A stretch of 64,000 nucleotides of DNA from Bacteroidales bacterium (lineage in GTDB: Bacteria; Bacteroidota; Bacteroidia; Bacteroidales; UBA12170), in the NCBI GenBank assembly GCA_016744655.1, contig JADGDY010000005.1:23408-87407 (forward strand), in the 5' to 3' direction. Under the pieces are notes generated by a model, which was given only the letters and a program-made list of their open reading frames with translations, did no database searches and was not told the origin of the DNA. Of this stretch, positions 18,043 to 27,567 are shown piece by piece; position 1 is the first letter of the stretch; each line of letters begins with the position of its first letter. Position numbers and translations under genes: made by a program.

Positions 18043-20385
18043 ATGAGAAGATTAATTACCATGTTTTTTTTGGTTGTAGTTTCTGGTTTTGTTGTAGGAC
18101 AAGAACCAATAATTAATGAATTGATGTCGAGTAATAGTTCATCCATTCAAGATTATGAAGGGTATTATTCTGATTGGATTGAAATATACAACCCAAGTAA
18201 CGAAATTATAAACCTAGAAGGATATTATTTAAGCGATGAAATTGCAAATCCACAAAAATGGGTGTTCCCAGAGGTTCAATTAGCCCCATTTGAATATTTA
18301 GTAGTTTTCGCCAGCGGGAAAGATTTGGTAGTTGGTGATGAAATTCACACAAATTTTAAAATCAAACAAAGTGGTGAACTACTTCTCTTTTCTAACCCCG
18401 GGGCTGAAGTTTTGCATGAGATTACTCCAATAGAAATTCCTACAGATTATACTCTTGCTTGCATCCCCGATGGAGATGTACAAAACATGTTGATTTCTAT
18501 CGCTAGCCCAAATTATTCGAATATTGAATGGTTTGATGTGGTTTCATCTCATATCTCAGGACATTATCAAAATGAAATCGAGTTGGTTTTATCCACAGAA
18601 AATCAGAATGTAGAAATATACTATACCTTGAATGGAGAATTGCCCAGTCAAAATTCTAATCTTTTTTCTAGTCCAATCATTTTAAATAAAGAAAATCATT
18701 TTCCAAGTCAATTTAGTTATATCCCTACAACTCCTTTGGAAGGCCCATGGCCATTACCTGCATTTATTTGGAATGAACCTGAGGATGTAAAGAGAGTCCA
18801 TGTATTACGTTATGCCGTTTTTCAAAATGGAAGTTTAGTTGGGAAAGTAAAGTCCAATACCTATTTTGTTGAAGAAGATTCCGAAGAAGACTATTCTTTT
18901 CCTGTGTTGTCATTAATAACCGATAGCTTGAATTTATTTCAATATGATACTGGTATTTATATTCCGGGAAAATTGTTTGATGAATTTGGATTTCAATGGT
19001 ATCCCTACGGGAATTATCGGGAACGAGGAGAAGAATGGGAAAGAAATGTTCATGTTGCCTTTTTTGAAACCGACCATCATTTAGCCTTTGAGTCTGATGC
19101 AGGTATGCGAATAAGAGGTGCAGGCTCCACAGCGAATCCTCAAAAATCTTTTGCAGTATATTTCAAAAACAAATATGGGAAGAAGAAAATTGAACATCAG
19201 GTTTTTCCAGAATCCGATTTAGAAGATTATAAAAGATTAATATTTAGAAGTTCTGGGAATGATTTTTTAAATACACATTTTCGTGATGCTTTATTACAAG
19301 ACTTACTTAGTTCGCTCGATTTAGAATTGCAGAGGTATAGACCTACAATAGTTTTTATGAATGGTGAGTATTGGGGGATTCATAATGTTAGAGAGAAATA
19401 CGATGAATATTATTTTAAATATCATTTCGATATTCATGAAGATAGTGTAAATGTTTTGAATTCGGTAGATGGGTTGGAGGAAGGCCATGAATCAAATTAC
19501 CCTGAAATTAATGAGTTTTTGGCTTCTAGTGATATGAGCTTGGAGTCAAGTTATCAGTATATAGATGAACGAGTTGATATTCCCAATTTGATTGATTTTC
19601 TTATAGCTGAAATCTATTATGCCAACTACGATTGGCCCTGCAATAATTATAGAAAATGGAGAACCAATGAGCCAGGTTCCAAATGGCGATTTTTAATTAA
19701 TGATTTAGATCTTTCGTTTGGGTTTTCTAGTGATTCACCATGGGATAAAGAATCATTAGATCATGCGTTTGAAAATGGTGATAGCTGGCCTAACTGCGGA
19801 GTATCAAATCACCTTTTTAGAAAGATGATGGGAAATCAAAGATTTGAAGATGAGTTTTTGGAACGATTTATTTATCATATGGAAAATACTTTTAACAGCA
19901 ATACTGTAATTGATAAAATTGATGAATTTAAAGAACTGTTTGAACCTGAAATGGAAGAGCATATCTCACGCTGGTCTTATCCATCTAGTATAACAGAATG
20001 GTATAGTGAAATTGAGGTGATGAAGGATTTTGCAAAACGGAGACCTTGTTTTATGAAGAACCATATAATGGAGTATTTTGAACTTGATGAGTTCGATTTT
20101 AATTGTGATAGTTTGAATGATATAGACCATAATTATATTACTGCCGATTTTAAGATTTATCCAAATCCAAATAATGGTGAGTATGTTTACCTTGAATATT
20201 TCAAAAAGGATGGTTCTCAATTTAATGTGGATATATTCTCAAGTCAAGGAACCTTAGTTTTTTCTCAGAATATTGAAAATAGAAAGACACCTATTCATGT
20301 TTCTGGTTTGTCGAATGGAATATATTTGATGAGGGTTAGAAATTCAAAATATCAGTTTCAATACAAACTAGTGATTTCAAAGTAA
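18043..20385 (+). CDS. T9SS-secreted lamin-tail and CotH kinase domain protein
   Basis: A 780-residue secreted protein. A signal peptide (MFFLVVVSGFVVGQ) is followed by a lamin-tail domain (INELMSSNSSSIQDYEGYYS, DWIEIYNPSNEIINLEGYYL) at about 20-120. A chitobiase-like Fn3 segment (VEIYYTLNGELPSQNSNLFS) follows near 185-270, then a CotH kinase-like domain at about 285-680 (MRIRGAGSTANPQKSFAVYF, FMNGEYWGIHNVREKYDEYY, RFLINDLDLSFGF). The C-terminus is a T9SS sorting domain (FKIYPNPNNGEYVYL to QYKLVISK). CotH-type kinases phosphorylate secreted proteins in spore formers; the bacteroidete versions are uncharacterised. It ends 2 bases before the convergent oxygenase gene. Confidence 0.88.
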   Translation: MRRLITMFFLVVVSGFVVGQEPIINELMSSNSSSIQDYEGYYSDWIEIYNPSNEIINLEGYYLSDEIANPQKWVFPEVQLAPFEYLVVFASGKDLVVGDEIHTNFKIKQSGELLLFSNPGAEVLHEITPIEIPTDYTLACIPDGDVQNMLISIASPNYSNIEWFDVVSSHISGHYQNEIELVLSTENQNVEIYYTLNGELPSQNSNLFSSPIILNKENHFPSQFSYIPTTPLEGPWPLPAFIWNEPEDVKRVHVLRYAVFQNGSLVGKVKSNTYFVEEDSEEDYSFPVLSLITDSLNLFQYDTGIYIPGKLFDEFGFQWYPYGNYRERGEEWERNVHVAFFETDHHLAFESDAGMRIRGAGSTANPQKSFAVYFKNKYGKKKIEHQVFPESDLEDYKRLIFRSSGNDFLNTHFRDALLQDLLSSLDLELQRYRPTIVFMNGEYWGIHNVREKYDEYYFKYHFDIHEDSVNVLNSVDGLEEGHESNYPEINEFLASSDMSLESSYQYIDERVDIPNLIDFLIAEIYYANYDWPCNNYRKWRTNEPGSKWRFLINDLDLSFGFSSDSPWDKESLDHAFENGDSWPNCGVSNHLFRKMMGNQRFEDEFLERFIYHMENTFNSNTVIDKIDEFKELFEPEMEEHISRWSYPSSITEWYSEIEVMKDFAKRRPCFMKNHIMEYFELDEFDFNCDSLNDIDHNYITADFKIYPNPNNGEYVYLEYFKKDGSQFNVDIFSSQGTLVFSQNIENRKTPIHVSGLSNGIYLMRVRNSKYQFQYKLVISK

Positions 20386-20387
20386 GA

Positions 20388-21335
20388 CTAAACTAAGCCC
20401 AATTCTCTCAATCGCTCAAATAAGTATTCTCCTGCAGTAGTATCTTCAAACTGTTTTGGGTTTTTATCATCAACACAGCTTTCTAAACAATCTAATTTCA
20501 TATCACTTACCGGATGCATAAAGAAAGGTACGGAGTAGCGTGAGCTTCCCCATAATTCTTTTGGCGGATTAGTAACTTGATGGATTGTGGATTTCAGTTT
20601 GTTATTGGTATGACGAGAAAGCATATCACCAACGTTGATCATTAACTCATCTGGCTGTGCAACCGCATCTATCCATTCTCCTTCGTGATTTTGAACTTGT
20701 AGACCTTTGCCATGAGCACCCATGAGGAGGGTGATTAAATTTATATCGGTGTGGGCTGCTGCTCTAACTGCTTCTTTAGGTTCTTGTGTGATAGGAGGAT
20801 AATGAATAGGGCGTAAAATGCTATTCCCTTCTTTAATAAAACCATCAAAATAAAACTCATCTAAACCCACAAATTGCGCTAAAGCTCGTAAAACATAGAT
20901 TCCTGTTTTCTCTAGCTTCTCGTAAACCTCTTGTCCCACTTTATTAAACTCAGGTAACTCTTCCACGAGAACATTTTCGGGATATTCATCTTTATATTTA
21001 GAATCCTCTGTTATCAGCTGACCAAAATGCCAAAACTCCTTTAAATCTCCTTCTGATCTTCCTTTTGCCGATTCTTTTCCAAAGCCAGTATAGCCCCTTT
21101 GTCCTCCAATTCCTTCAATTTCGTATTTTTGTTTTATCTCCAAAGGAAGCTCGAAAAAGTTTTTGCATTCTTCATATAAAGAACTCACCAATTGTTCTTC
21201 TAAAAAGTGCCCTTTTAAAGCCACAAATCCTATTTCTTGATATGCTTTTCCTATGGCTTGAACAAAGTTGTTTTTACGAGTGGAATCGCCAGAAATAAAG
21301 TCGCTAAGGTTTACTGAAGGGATAGTTTGAGTCAT
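20388..21335 (-). CDS. 2-oxoglutarate/Fe(II) dioxygenase, isopenicillin N synthase family
   Basis: A 315-residue soluble enzyme of the isopenicillin N synthase-like family. The iron-binding facial triad is visible as HTD in RAAAHTDINLITLLMG and the distal His in KLKSTIHQVTN. The 2-oxoglutarate-binding RxS motif is SSRYSVPFFMHP. The N-terminal DIOX_N domain begins IPSVNLSDFISGD and includes GFVALKGH. These enzymes hydroxylate or cyclise small molecules; the substrate is not clear. The stop is 2 bases from the stop of the convergent CotH gene, and the gene stands alone. Confidence 0.9.
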   Translation of the reverse strand: MTQTIPSVNLSDFISGDSTRKNNFVQAIGKAYQEIGFVALKGHFLEEQLVSSLYEECKNFFELPLEIKQKYEIEGIGGQRGYTGFGKESAKGRSEGDLKEFWHFGQLITEDSKYKDEYPENVLVEELPEFNKVGQEVYEKLEKTGIYVLRALAQFVGLDEFYFDGFIKEGNSILRPIHYPPITQEPKEAVRAAAHTDINLITLLMGAHGKGLQVQNHEGEWIDAVAQPDELMINVGDMLSRHTNNKLKSTIHQVTNPPKELWGSSRYSVPFFMHPVSDMKLDCLESCVDDKNPKQFEDTTAGEYLFERLRELGLV

Positions 21336-21483
21336 TTTGTATAGTTTTAATTTAAGAATGCTAAAGATATAAAATTCTAATAATTGCTAATGACACTGTA
21401 CTTGTGTGTATTAGAAATAGTAGCTTGTGGCTTATAACTAGCTTATTTTGAATAGTTCTAAGCTTCGGAAAACAGCTATTTTC

Positions 21484-21515
21484 TTTCTGTCAATTCAAAA
21501 TATTATGTACTTTTG
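21484..21515 (+). promoter_or_regulatory. Promoter of the CLC gene
   Basis: TACTTTTG at 21508-21515 fits the Bacteroidetes -7 box, with TTTCTG about 19 bases upstream as a weak -33 element. The predicted leader to the ATG at 21565 is about 45 bases. Confidence 0.55.
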
Positions 21516-21564
21516 CACCCCCTTAGAAAAGAGGAGTTTTAATTCTTAAAATCAGCTTGTTAGC

Positions 21565-23325
21565 ATGGTAAGTTTCCTTAGAAGATATAGTTTAAAAAAT
21601 CTGAGTACCAAGCAGATCACTTATATAATAAGTATTGTCATTGGTTTTTTTGTGGGATTGGCCGCAGTAATTATTAAGCAAGCTGTACATTTAACGCAAT
21701 GGTTACTGACTCAGAGCTTTTCAGCAACAGTAGAAAACTATCTTTTCTTTATTTATCCAATGATTGGTATTTTCCTGGCTGTACTTTATATGAACTTTAT
21801 CATTAAAAGGAAAGTTGGGCATGGTATTCCTGCTGTACTTTATGCTATTTCTAAGCAACATGGTATTATTCCGAAACATAATATGTTTTCGTCCATTTTT
21901 ACGGCGAGTTTTACTGTGGGTTTTGGTGGTTCAGTAGGACTGGAGGGACCAACAGTGTATACCGGTGCTGCTATTGGTAGTTATTTCGGTCAAATATTAA
22001 AAACCAATTACCGACAAACCGTTTTTTATTTAGGATTTGCTAGTGCTGCAGCAATGGCAGCCATTTTTAAAGCACCGGTTGCTGGAATTGTATTTGCATT
22101 GGAGGTGATTATGCTCGACCTTACTATGGCGGCTCTACTTCCTCTTTTGCTTTCATCTGTAACTGCTGTAATGGTGAGTTATTTGTTGATGGGACAAGGT
22201 GCAGTTTATCATATCGATCAGGTTGATCCATTTATTTTAAAGGATGTAATATGGTATATTTTATTAGGCGTTTTTACAGGCTTAGTAAGTACTTATTTCA
22301 CCAAAGCTTATATAAAAATTGAATCTATTTTTTCCTCTATGAAAAACTGGTATACCCGACTTTTAGTAGGTGGTTCTGTTTTAGGAGGTTTAATATTTTT
22401 ATTTCCATCTTTATATGGTGAAGGCTACGATGCTATTAACGCCGCTCTTCATGGAGAAGCTTCTCACCTTTTTGAACGATCTGTATTTTTTGATTTAAAA
22501 GATCAAGTTTGGGTAGTGTTTGCAATGCTAGCACTTATCTTAATCACCAAGGTGATTGCTACTTCGGTTACATTTGGTGCAGGTGGAATTGGTGGTATTT
22601 TTGCGCCTTCATTATTTCTAGGAACCTATGCAGGATTGCTTTTTTCTAAAGCAGTAAATTTCTTTGGTTTTGAAAACCTGTCTGAAAAGAATTTTGCCTT
22701 AGTTGGAATGGCAGGAATTATTTCTGGAAATCTTCATGCTCCGCTTACAGCTATTTTCTTGATTGCTGAATTGACAACTGGATATACTTTATTTGTACCT
22801 TTAATGTTGACCTCCGCTTCTTCTTATGCTACCACAAAGATTTTTGTGACCAACTCAGTATATACCCATCAGCTTGCAAAACGTGGCGAATTAGTAACTC
22901 ATGATAAAGATAAGGCCGTTATGCGTATGCTATCGGTTAAGGATTTGATAGAGAAAGATTTTAAATCCATTGAGCCTACTGCCACTTTAGGTGAATTAAT
23001 TGAAGTAGTAGCTGATTCAAAACGCCATGTTTATCCAGTAGTTGATGATACCAATGAATTCCATGGAGCCATAACTTTAGATGAGATTAAACACATCATG
23101 TTTAAGCCAGAATTATATGAAAAATATACTGTGGAAGACCTAATGTTTATTCCTGTATCAAAGGTAGATCCTGAGGAAAGTATGGAGGAGGTTGCTAGGA
23201 AATTTAATAAGTCGGGTTATTATAATATGCCAGTGATTAAGAATGGTAAGTATTGGGGTTTTGTGAGTAGAGCCAATGTGTTTTCAGCCTATAGAAAACT
23301 CCTTAAAGATTTCTCCGATGATTAA
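21565..23325 (+). CDS. CLC family chloride channel/antiporter with C-terminal CBS pair
   Basis: A 586-residue CLC protein. About ten to eleven membrane helices span residues 15-430, followed by two CBS domains (VKDLIEKDFKSIEPTATLGE and VEDLMFIPVSKVDPEESMEE) that usually sense adenine nucleotides. The pore motifs are GHGIPAVLYA (usual GSGIP), GGSVGLEGPTVYTGAAIGS with the gating Glu kept, and GGIGGIFAPSLFLG. After helix H the sequence is GIVFALEVIML, so the second of the two glutamates seen in the E. coli antiporter (the proton glutamate) is replaced by Val. This could mean channel-like or differently coupled transport. Physiological ion and direction are not determined. Confidence 0.93.
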   Translation: MVSFLRRYSLKNLSTKQITYIISIVIGFFVGLAAVIIKQAVHLTQWLLTQSFSATVENYLFFIYPMIGIFLAVLYMNFIIKRKVGHGIPAVLYAISKQHGIIPKHNMFSSIFTASFTVGFGGSVGLEGPTVYTGAAIGSYFGQILKTNYRQTVFYLGFASAAAMAAIFKAPVAGIVFALEVIMLDLTMAALLPLLLSSVTAVMVSYLLMGQGAVYHIDQVDPFILKDVIWYILLGVFTGLVSTYFTKAYIKIESIFSSMKNWYTRLLVGGSVLGGLIFLFPSLYGEGYDAINAALHGEASHLFERSVFFDLKDQVWVVFAMLALILITKVIATSVTFGAGGIGGIFAPSLFLGTYAGLLFSKAVNFFGFENLSEKNFALVGMAGIISGNLHAPLTAIFLIAELTTGYTLFVPLMLTSASSYATTKIFVTNSVYTHQLAKRGELVTHDKDKAVMRMLSVKDLIEKDFKSIEPTATLGELIEVVADSKRHVYPVVDDTNEFHGAITLDEIKHIMFKPELYEKYTVEDLMFIPVSKVDPEESMEEVARKFNKSGYYNMPVIKNGKYWGFVSRANVFSAYRKLLKDFSDD

Positions 23326-23496
23326 GTAGTCTCTGCAAGAAAACTCCGATAACAGCGTTATGCTTTTTTTTGAAAACAGTCATTGACAAGAGTCAACTCC
23401 TTAATTTTCATAAAACCAAGTCTTGTTCTCGAAGCTTTCTTACTAGAGATACAGGTAAATTGTGTAGTTTTTATATAAACGCTAAATATTTTTCAC

Positions 23497-23504
23497 TACA
23501 TTTG
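23497..23504 (+). promoter_or_regulatory. -7 promoter box for the triplicated barrel genes
   Basis: TACATTTG matches TAnnTTTG and lies 24 bases before the first ATG of the barrel array. The -33 element is not clear. It is the only good promoter I see for the three tandem genes, whose junctions leave no room for separate promoters. Confidence 0.5.
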
Positions 23505-23527
23505 AGGAGTAAATCAAAATCTCTAAG

Positions 23528-24181
23528 ATGAAAAGAATATTTATCACTCTCCTCGTTTTATTTTCTGTTTCTACATTTGCTCAGAATCATTTTGTGGGAG
23601 CTCAGTTTGGAATGAATTTATCCAATGTTTATGGAGCTGAATGGTTGAAAAATACTGAATTTATGGCCTCTTTTTCTGCTGGCCTAACCTATGATTATCA
23701 GATGAAAAATAATATTTTGCTTGGATCTGGTTTGCAATATGAAAGAAAAGGCTTCCAAGATGGTATTACTTTTACTAACGATGAAGGACATGTATTTAGT
23801 GAGTTTAATTCTAAAGCAAAATATGCTTACCTCAGCTTACCCATAAAAGCCGGTTATCAAATTGGGCAGAAATGGACAGGCTATTTCTTTTTAGGTGTGG
23901 TTCCGGCATATTTGTTTCAGGCACATTTAACAGGGCCTGACATATCCAATACTCTAAAAGAGAAGGAATATGATATAACAGATGAAGTTAATGCTTTTGA
24001 ATTGTCTGGGTTGTTAGAAGTAGGATCCAAATATAATTTGAATTCAAAATGGGCATTGTTTGTAAATGCCAGTTATTTAATGGGTTTTACACCAGTTTAT
24101 AAGGAATCAGTTAGTCCACATCCAAAAAACCATCGCTTCAATATTTCCCTAGGAGTAAAGTATGCTCTCAAAGGAGAATAA
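23528..24181 (+). CDS. Outer-membrane beta-barrel protein (PorT-like), copy 1 of 3
   Basis: A 217-residue protein with a signal peptide (IFITLLVLFSVSTFAQ) and an eight-strand type barrel. Typical strands are HFVGAQFGMNLSNVYG, SFSAGLTYDYQMKNNILLGS, YAYLSLPIKAGYQIGQKWTG and NHRFNISLGVKYALKGE. It belongs to the outer-membrane beta-barrel/PorT-like family common in Bacteroidetes. Ligand or function is unknown. The stop lies inside the near-identical junction shared with copy 2, whose ATG is about 10 bases downstream, so the three copies are probably one transcript. Confidence 0.9.
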   Translation: MKRIFITLLVLFSVSTFAQNHFVGAQFGMNLSNVYGAEWLKNTEFMASFSAGLTYDYQMKNNILLGSGLQYERKGFQDGITFTNDEGHVFSEFNSKAKYAYLSLPIKAGYQIGQKWTGYFFLGVVPAYLFQAHLTGPDISNTLKEKEYDITDEVNAFELSGLLEVGSKYNLNSKWALFVNASYLMGFTPVYKESVSPHPKNHRFNISLGVKYALKGE

Positions 24182-24191
24182 ATTTCAAAAT

Positions 24192-24854
24192 ATGAAAAAA
24201 CTATTTATCACTCTCCTCGTTTTATTTTCTGTTTCTTCTTTTGCTCAGAATCATTTTGTGGGAGCTCAGCTTGGAATGAATTTATCCAATGTTTATGGAA
24301 CCGACTACAGCAAAGAATTAGAGTTCTTGTCCTCTTTTTCAGCAGGTTTAACTTATGATTTTGAATTAAAAAATAATATTTTATTAGGTTCCGGATTGTT
24401 GTATGAGAGAAAAGGATCTCAAAGTGAATTGATAATAATCGACGATGAAGGTTATTCATTAGGGGAATACAGTTATAAAACTCGTTATTCTTATTTAAGT
24501 CTTCCTCTAAAGACGGGTTATCAAATTGGGCAAGAGTGGACGGGATATTTTTATTTAGGATTGGTTCCGGCATACTTATTAGAAGCCCATAATGCAGCAC
24601 CTACATTTTATAATAATGAGGTTTCTGAAGGTGATAAGAAAACTGATATTACAGATATAGTCAATGTTTTTGAGTTGTCTGGATTGTTAGAATTGGGTTC
24701 TGCTTATCGCCTAAATAGCAAATGGGCTATATTCATCAATTCAAGTTATTTAATGGGCTTTACACCAATTTATAAAGATTCTGATAGTCCACATCCTAAA
24801 AACCATCGTATTAATATTTCTTTAGGAGTAAAATATGCTCTTAATGGAGAATAA
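24192..24854 (+). CDS. Outer-membrane beta-barrel protein (PorT-like), copy 2 of 3
   Basis: Best start is the ATG at 24192 (MKKLFITLLVLFSVSSFAQ), not the in-frame ATG at 24162, because the signal peptide begins at 24192 and aligns with copies 1 and 3. The mature protein aligns along its length with copy 1: HFVGAQLGMNLSNVYG, SFSAGLTYDFELKNNILLGS and the C-terminal NHRINISLGVKYALNGE. Extracellular loops differ most, for example around residues 78-90 and 135-150. An AAGGAG-like sequence in the last codons of copy 1 precedes this start. Function is unknown. Confidence 0.9.
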   Translation: MKKLFITLLVLFSVSSFAQNHFVGAQLGMNLSNVYGTDYSKELEFLSSFSAGLTYDFELKNNILLGSGLLYERKGSQSELIIIDDEGYSLGEYSYKTRYSYLSLPLKTGYQIGQEWTGYFYLGLVPAYLLEAHNAAPTFYNNEVSEGDKKTDITDIVNVFELSGLLELGSAYRLNSKWAIFINSSYLMGFTPIYKDSDSPHPKNHRINISLGVKYALNGE

Positions 24855-24864
24855 ATTTCAAAAT

Positions 24865-25530
24865 ATGAAAAAACTATTTATCACTCTCCTCGTTTTATTT
24901 TCTGTTTCTACTTCTGCTCAAAATCATTATTTGGGTGCTCAAGCAGGAATGAATTTTTCAAGTTTGTATGTTCATAGTAGAGATGCCAATGCAGGGTTTA
25001 TAGAAACCTTTTCGATTGGCTTGACTTATGATTACAAGATGAAAAATGGGATATTATTGGGCTCAGGTTTGTTATATGAAAGAAAGGGATTTCAGAATGA
25101 ATTCTATACTATAGGGGTCGGATTTAATGAAGCATTTGGATCCCCAGGTTCTAAAGTTAATTATAATTATTTAGAAATACCTTTAAAGGCAGGATATCAA
25201 ATTGGTAAAAAATGGACTGGGTATTTTTATTTAGGAATGGTTCCTGCATATCTGTTAGATGCAAATTATAAACGAGAAGAGCAGACCGGACCATTTGATG
25301 CTGCAACAGAAGTAAAATATGATATAACAGATGAAATTAATCGCTTTGAATTATCTGGTCTGATAGAATTAGGTTCAGCATACAATTTTAATAAAAAATG
25401 GACATTGTTTATAAATGCAAGTTATTTATTGGGACTTACTGCGATCGATAAAGAATCAGAAAGCCCACATTATAAAAACCACCGCTTCAATATTTCTCTA
25501 GGAGTAAAATATGCTCTAAAGTCAGAATAG
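24865..25530 (+). CDS. Outer-membrane beta-barrel protein (PorT-like), copy 3 of 3
   Basis: Best start is the ATG at 24865 (MKKLFITLLVLFSVSTSAQ). The protein aligns with copies 1 and 2 but is the most divergent: its first loop reads VHSRDANAGFIETF and its second GFNEAFGSPGSKVN. Barrel strands such as YLEIPLKAGYQIGKKWTGYF and NHRFNISLGVKYALKSE are conserved. Signal-peptide DNA is almost identical to that of copy 2. It is the last gene of the tandem array. Confidence 0.9.
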   Translation: MKKLFITLLVLFSVSTSAQNHYLGAQAGMNFSSLYVHSRDANAGFIETFSIGLTYDYKMKNGILLGSGLLYERKGFQNEFYTIGVGFNEAFGSPGSKVNYNYLEIPLKAGYQIGKKWTGYFYLGMVPAYLLDANYKREEQTGPFDAATEVKYDITDEINRFELSGLIELGSAYNFNKKWTLFINASYLLGLTAIDKESESPHYKNHRFNISLGVKYALKSE

Positions 25531-25871
25531 CACCAATCTTTTGGCTAGCCTCAAATACACAAAATACTAATCTTTTTATCTTTTGTGGTCCTTTGTGCCA
25601 TCCCTGTCTGACAGCAGGCAGGCTTTGTGTTTTTTGGGGTATAGCTTTCGTTTATTTCAATAAAAATGCAAAAAAAACTATTACTTTTGATATAGCTCGC
25701 ATCTGAATGTTTGTACTGCAGTAATAAATGTATTTTCGAACATTTTCTTATTAACTTTGCAGTTCAATTCTTGGCGAAATCATTTGTTTTAGAATGCAAA
25801 TCTTGCACTATATTATATCAATAAATGAATATAGTGTGAGCAAAAATAATACATTGAAAAACAATATTTTA
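25531..25871. other. Intergenic region with possible dispersed repeat and pdxJ promoter
   Basis: No coding potential is evident. At 25580-25640 there is a T/G-rich stretch with an inverted-repeat core (CTGTCTGACAG and CAGGCAGG, 25603-25623) of a kind that looks dispersed in Bacteroidetes genomes. At 25752-25759 TAACTTTG matches the -7 consensus and could start the pdxJ transcript with a leader of roughly 110 bases. Confidence 0.4.
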
Positions 25872-26600
25872 ATGGAAAACCAGACAAAGTTAAGTGTAAA
25901 TATAAATAAAGTAGCCACCTTAAGAAATGCCAGAGGTGGTAATATGCCTAATGTTTTAAAAGTGGCTTTAGATTGTGAGAGATTCGGAGCGCAAGGTATA
26001 ACTGTCCATCCTCGTCCAGACGAGCGCCATATTCGTTATGCCGATGTGTTTGAACTCAAGCCTCAACTCACTACCGAGTTTAATATTGAAGGATATCCAA
26101 ACGAGAGCTTTATGAAATTGGTATTAGATTCAAAACCTGCTCAGGTAACCCTCGTGCCAGATCCTCCAGGAGTATTAACTAGCAATGCAGGTTGGGATAC
26201 CATAAAGCATGAATCCTTTTTGAAAGAAGTAGTGGATGAGTTTCATGCCAATAAAATCAGAACTTCTATATTTATAGAAACAGATGCCAAGCTGATAGAA
26301 AATGCAGCTAAAATAGGAACAGATAGGGTGGAGCTTTATACAGAAAGTTATGCCTCTGATTATTCTAAAGGAAAAGAAGAAGCTGTGAAGCTATTTGTAG
26401 AAGCTGGGAAAGTAGCTCAAAAAGTAGGTTTGGGATTAAATGCAGGTCATGACTTAAGCCTAGAAAATCTTCGCTATTTTGCTCAAATGGTACCAGGTTT
26501 ATTAGAGGTGAGTATTGGTCATGCTTTAATCAGCGATGCCCTTTATTTTGGTTTGGAAAATACCATTCAGATGTATCTCAACCAACTCAGGAATATTTAA
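25872..26600 (+). CDS. pdxJ: Pyridoxine 5'-phosphate synthase
   Basis: The last step of the deoxyxylulose-5-phosphate-dependent vitamin B6 route, joining 1-deoxyxylulose 5-phosphate and 3-amino-2-oxopropyl phosphate. The best start is the ATG at 25872 ([20 protein letters not shown]), giving 242 residues, close to the family norm; an upstream in-frame start at 25794 would add 26 AT-rich residues that do not belong. Motifs present: [68 protein letters not shown] and [14 protein letters not shown], covering the substrate and phosphate sites of the TIM barrel. Confidence 0.97.
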   Translation: MENQTKLSVNINKVATLRNARGGNMPNVLKVALDCERFGAQGITVHPRPDERHIRYADVFELKPQLTTEFNIEGYPNESFMKLVLDSKPAQVTLVPDPPGVLTSNAGWDTIKHESFLKEVVDEFHANKIRTSIFIETDAKLIENAAKIGTDRVELYTESYASDYSKGKEEAVKLFVEAGKVAQKVGLGLNAGHDLSLENLRYFAQMVPGLLEVSIGHALISDALYFGLENTIQMYLNQLRNI

Positions 26601-26619
26601 ACATTAACAATTGGTAACT

Positions 26620-26648
26620 GAGCTTGGTCCCTGAGCGGAGTTGAAGTG
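26620..26648. repeat. Possible dispersed Bacteroidetes intergenic element
   Basis: The GC-richer motif GGTCCCTGAGCGGAGTTGAA stands out in the AT-rich gap between pdxJ and the esterase gene. I recall near-identical stretches (CTGAGCGGAGTCGAAGTG) scattered between genes in several Bacteroidetes genomes. Only one copy is in this window, so repeat status cannot be confirmed here. Confidence 0.4.
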
Positions 26649-26723
26649 AATCAAGAAGAACGGATTTTAATTTTTAAACTTTAAGTACTCCAAGTACTCT
26701 AAATATTTTTAAGAACTAATTAC

Positions 26724-27503
26724 ATGCAACTATTCTATAGAAAATTTGGCCAAGGAAAGCCACTAATTATACTTCATGGGTTATTTGGAATCTCAGATAA
26801 CTGGGTCAGCTTTGCAAAGAAAATTGCTGAATTAGGTTATGAAGTTTTTATTCCAGACCAAAGAAATCATGGACAGTCTCCCCATAGTTCTGCTTTTAAT
26901 TATTTAGCCCTTGTTGACGATTTGTTCGAATTTATTGATGAACACGAACTAGAGGATGCCATCATTTTAGGCCACAGCATGGGCGGGAAAGTAGCTATGC
27001 GATATGCATTGGAGAATCCCCACTTTTTGTCCAAGTTGATAGTAGTAGATATTAGTTTACGAGCCTATGAAGCACGTCCACATCATAAGAATATTATTCG
27101 TGCCATGAGGCAAGTGGATTTTTCAAAAGTTAGTTCAAGAAAACAAGTAGAGGAGATTTTAGCAGAGAGTATTGAAGATGTAAAAATCAGGCTATTTGTA
27201 ATGAAGAATCTTCATAGGATCAGCCAAACAGAATTCGAATGGCGTTTAAACCTCGATGGGATATGTGATAACCTAGATTTAATGTTTGATGGCATTGAAA
27301 TACCTGAGCCATTTACCAAGCCAAGTTTGTTTATTCGTGGTGGTGCTTCTGATTATATTATCGATGAAGATATTCAACCCATTAATGAGGCGTTCCCAGA
27401 TAATCAGCTTTTTACAATTGATGGAGCAACACATTGGGTACATGCTGAAGCTCCCGACTTATTCTATCAATATGTATCCGAATTCCTACACAAAGACCAA
27501 TAA
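26724..27503 (+). CDS. Alpha/beta hydrolase (YbfF-like esterase)
   Basis: A 259-residue cytosolic alpha/beta-hydrolase with no signal peptide. The oxyanion motif is LHGLFGISDNW, the nucleophile elbow is GHSMGGKVAM (Ser about residue 86), the acid is probably the Asp in RGGASDYI, and the catalytic His is in GATHWVHAEAP. The layout and length resemble YbfF-type acyl-CoA or short-chain esterases. Substrate is not known. It sits between pdxJ and an arginase-fold gene on the same strand. Confidence 0.9.
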   Translation: MQLFYRKFGQGKPLIILHGLFGISDNWVSFAKKIAELGYEVFIPDQRNHGQSPHSSAFNYLALVDDLFEFIDEHELEDAIILGHSMGGKVAMRYALENPHFLSKLIVVDISLRAYEARPHHKNIIRAMRQVDFSKVSSRKQVEEILAESIEDVKIRLFVMKNLHRISQTEFEWRLNLDGICDNLDLMFDGIEIPEPFTKPSLFIRGGASDYIIDEDIQPINEAFPDNQLFTIDGATHWVHAEAPDLFYQYVSEFLHKDQ

Positions 27504-27567
27504 ATTCGACATTTACCAATTTATCAAAACCTTTTCGTAAAAATATAGTATAAGAAACAAAACTATT

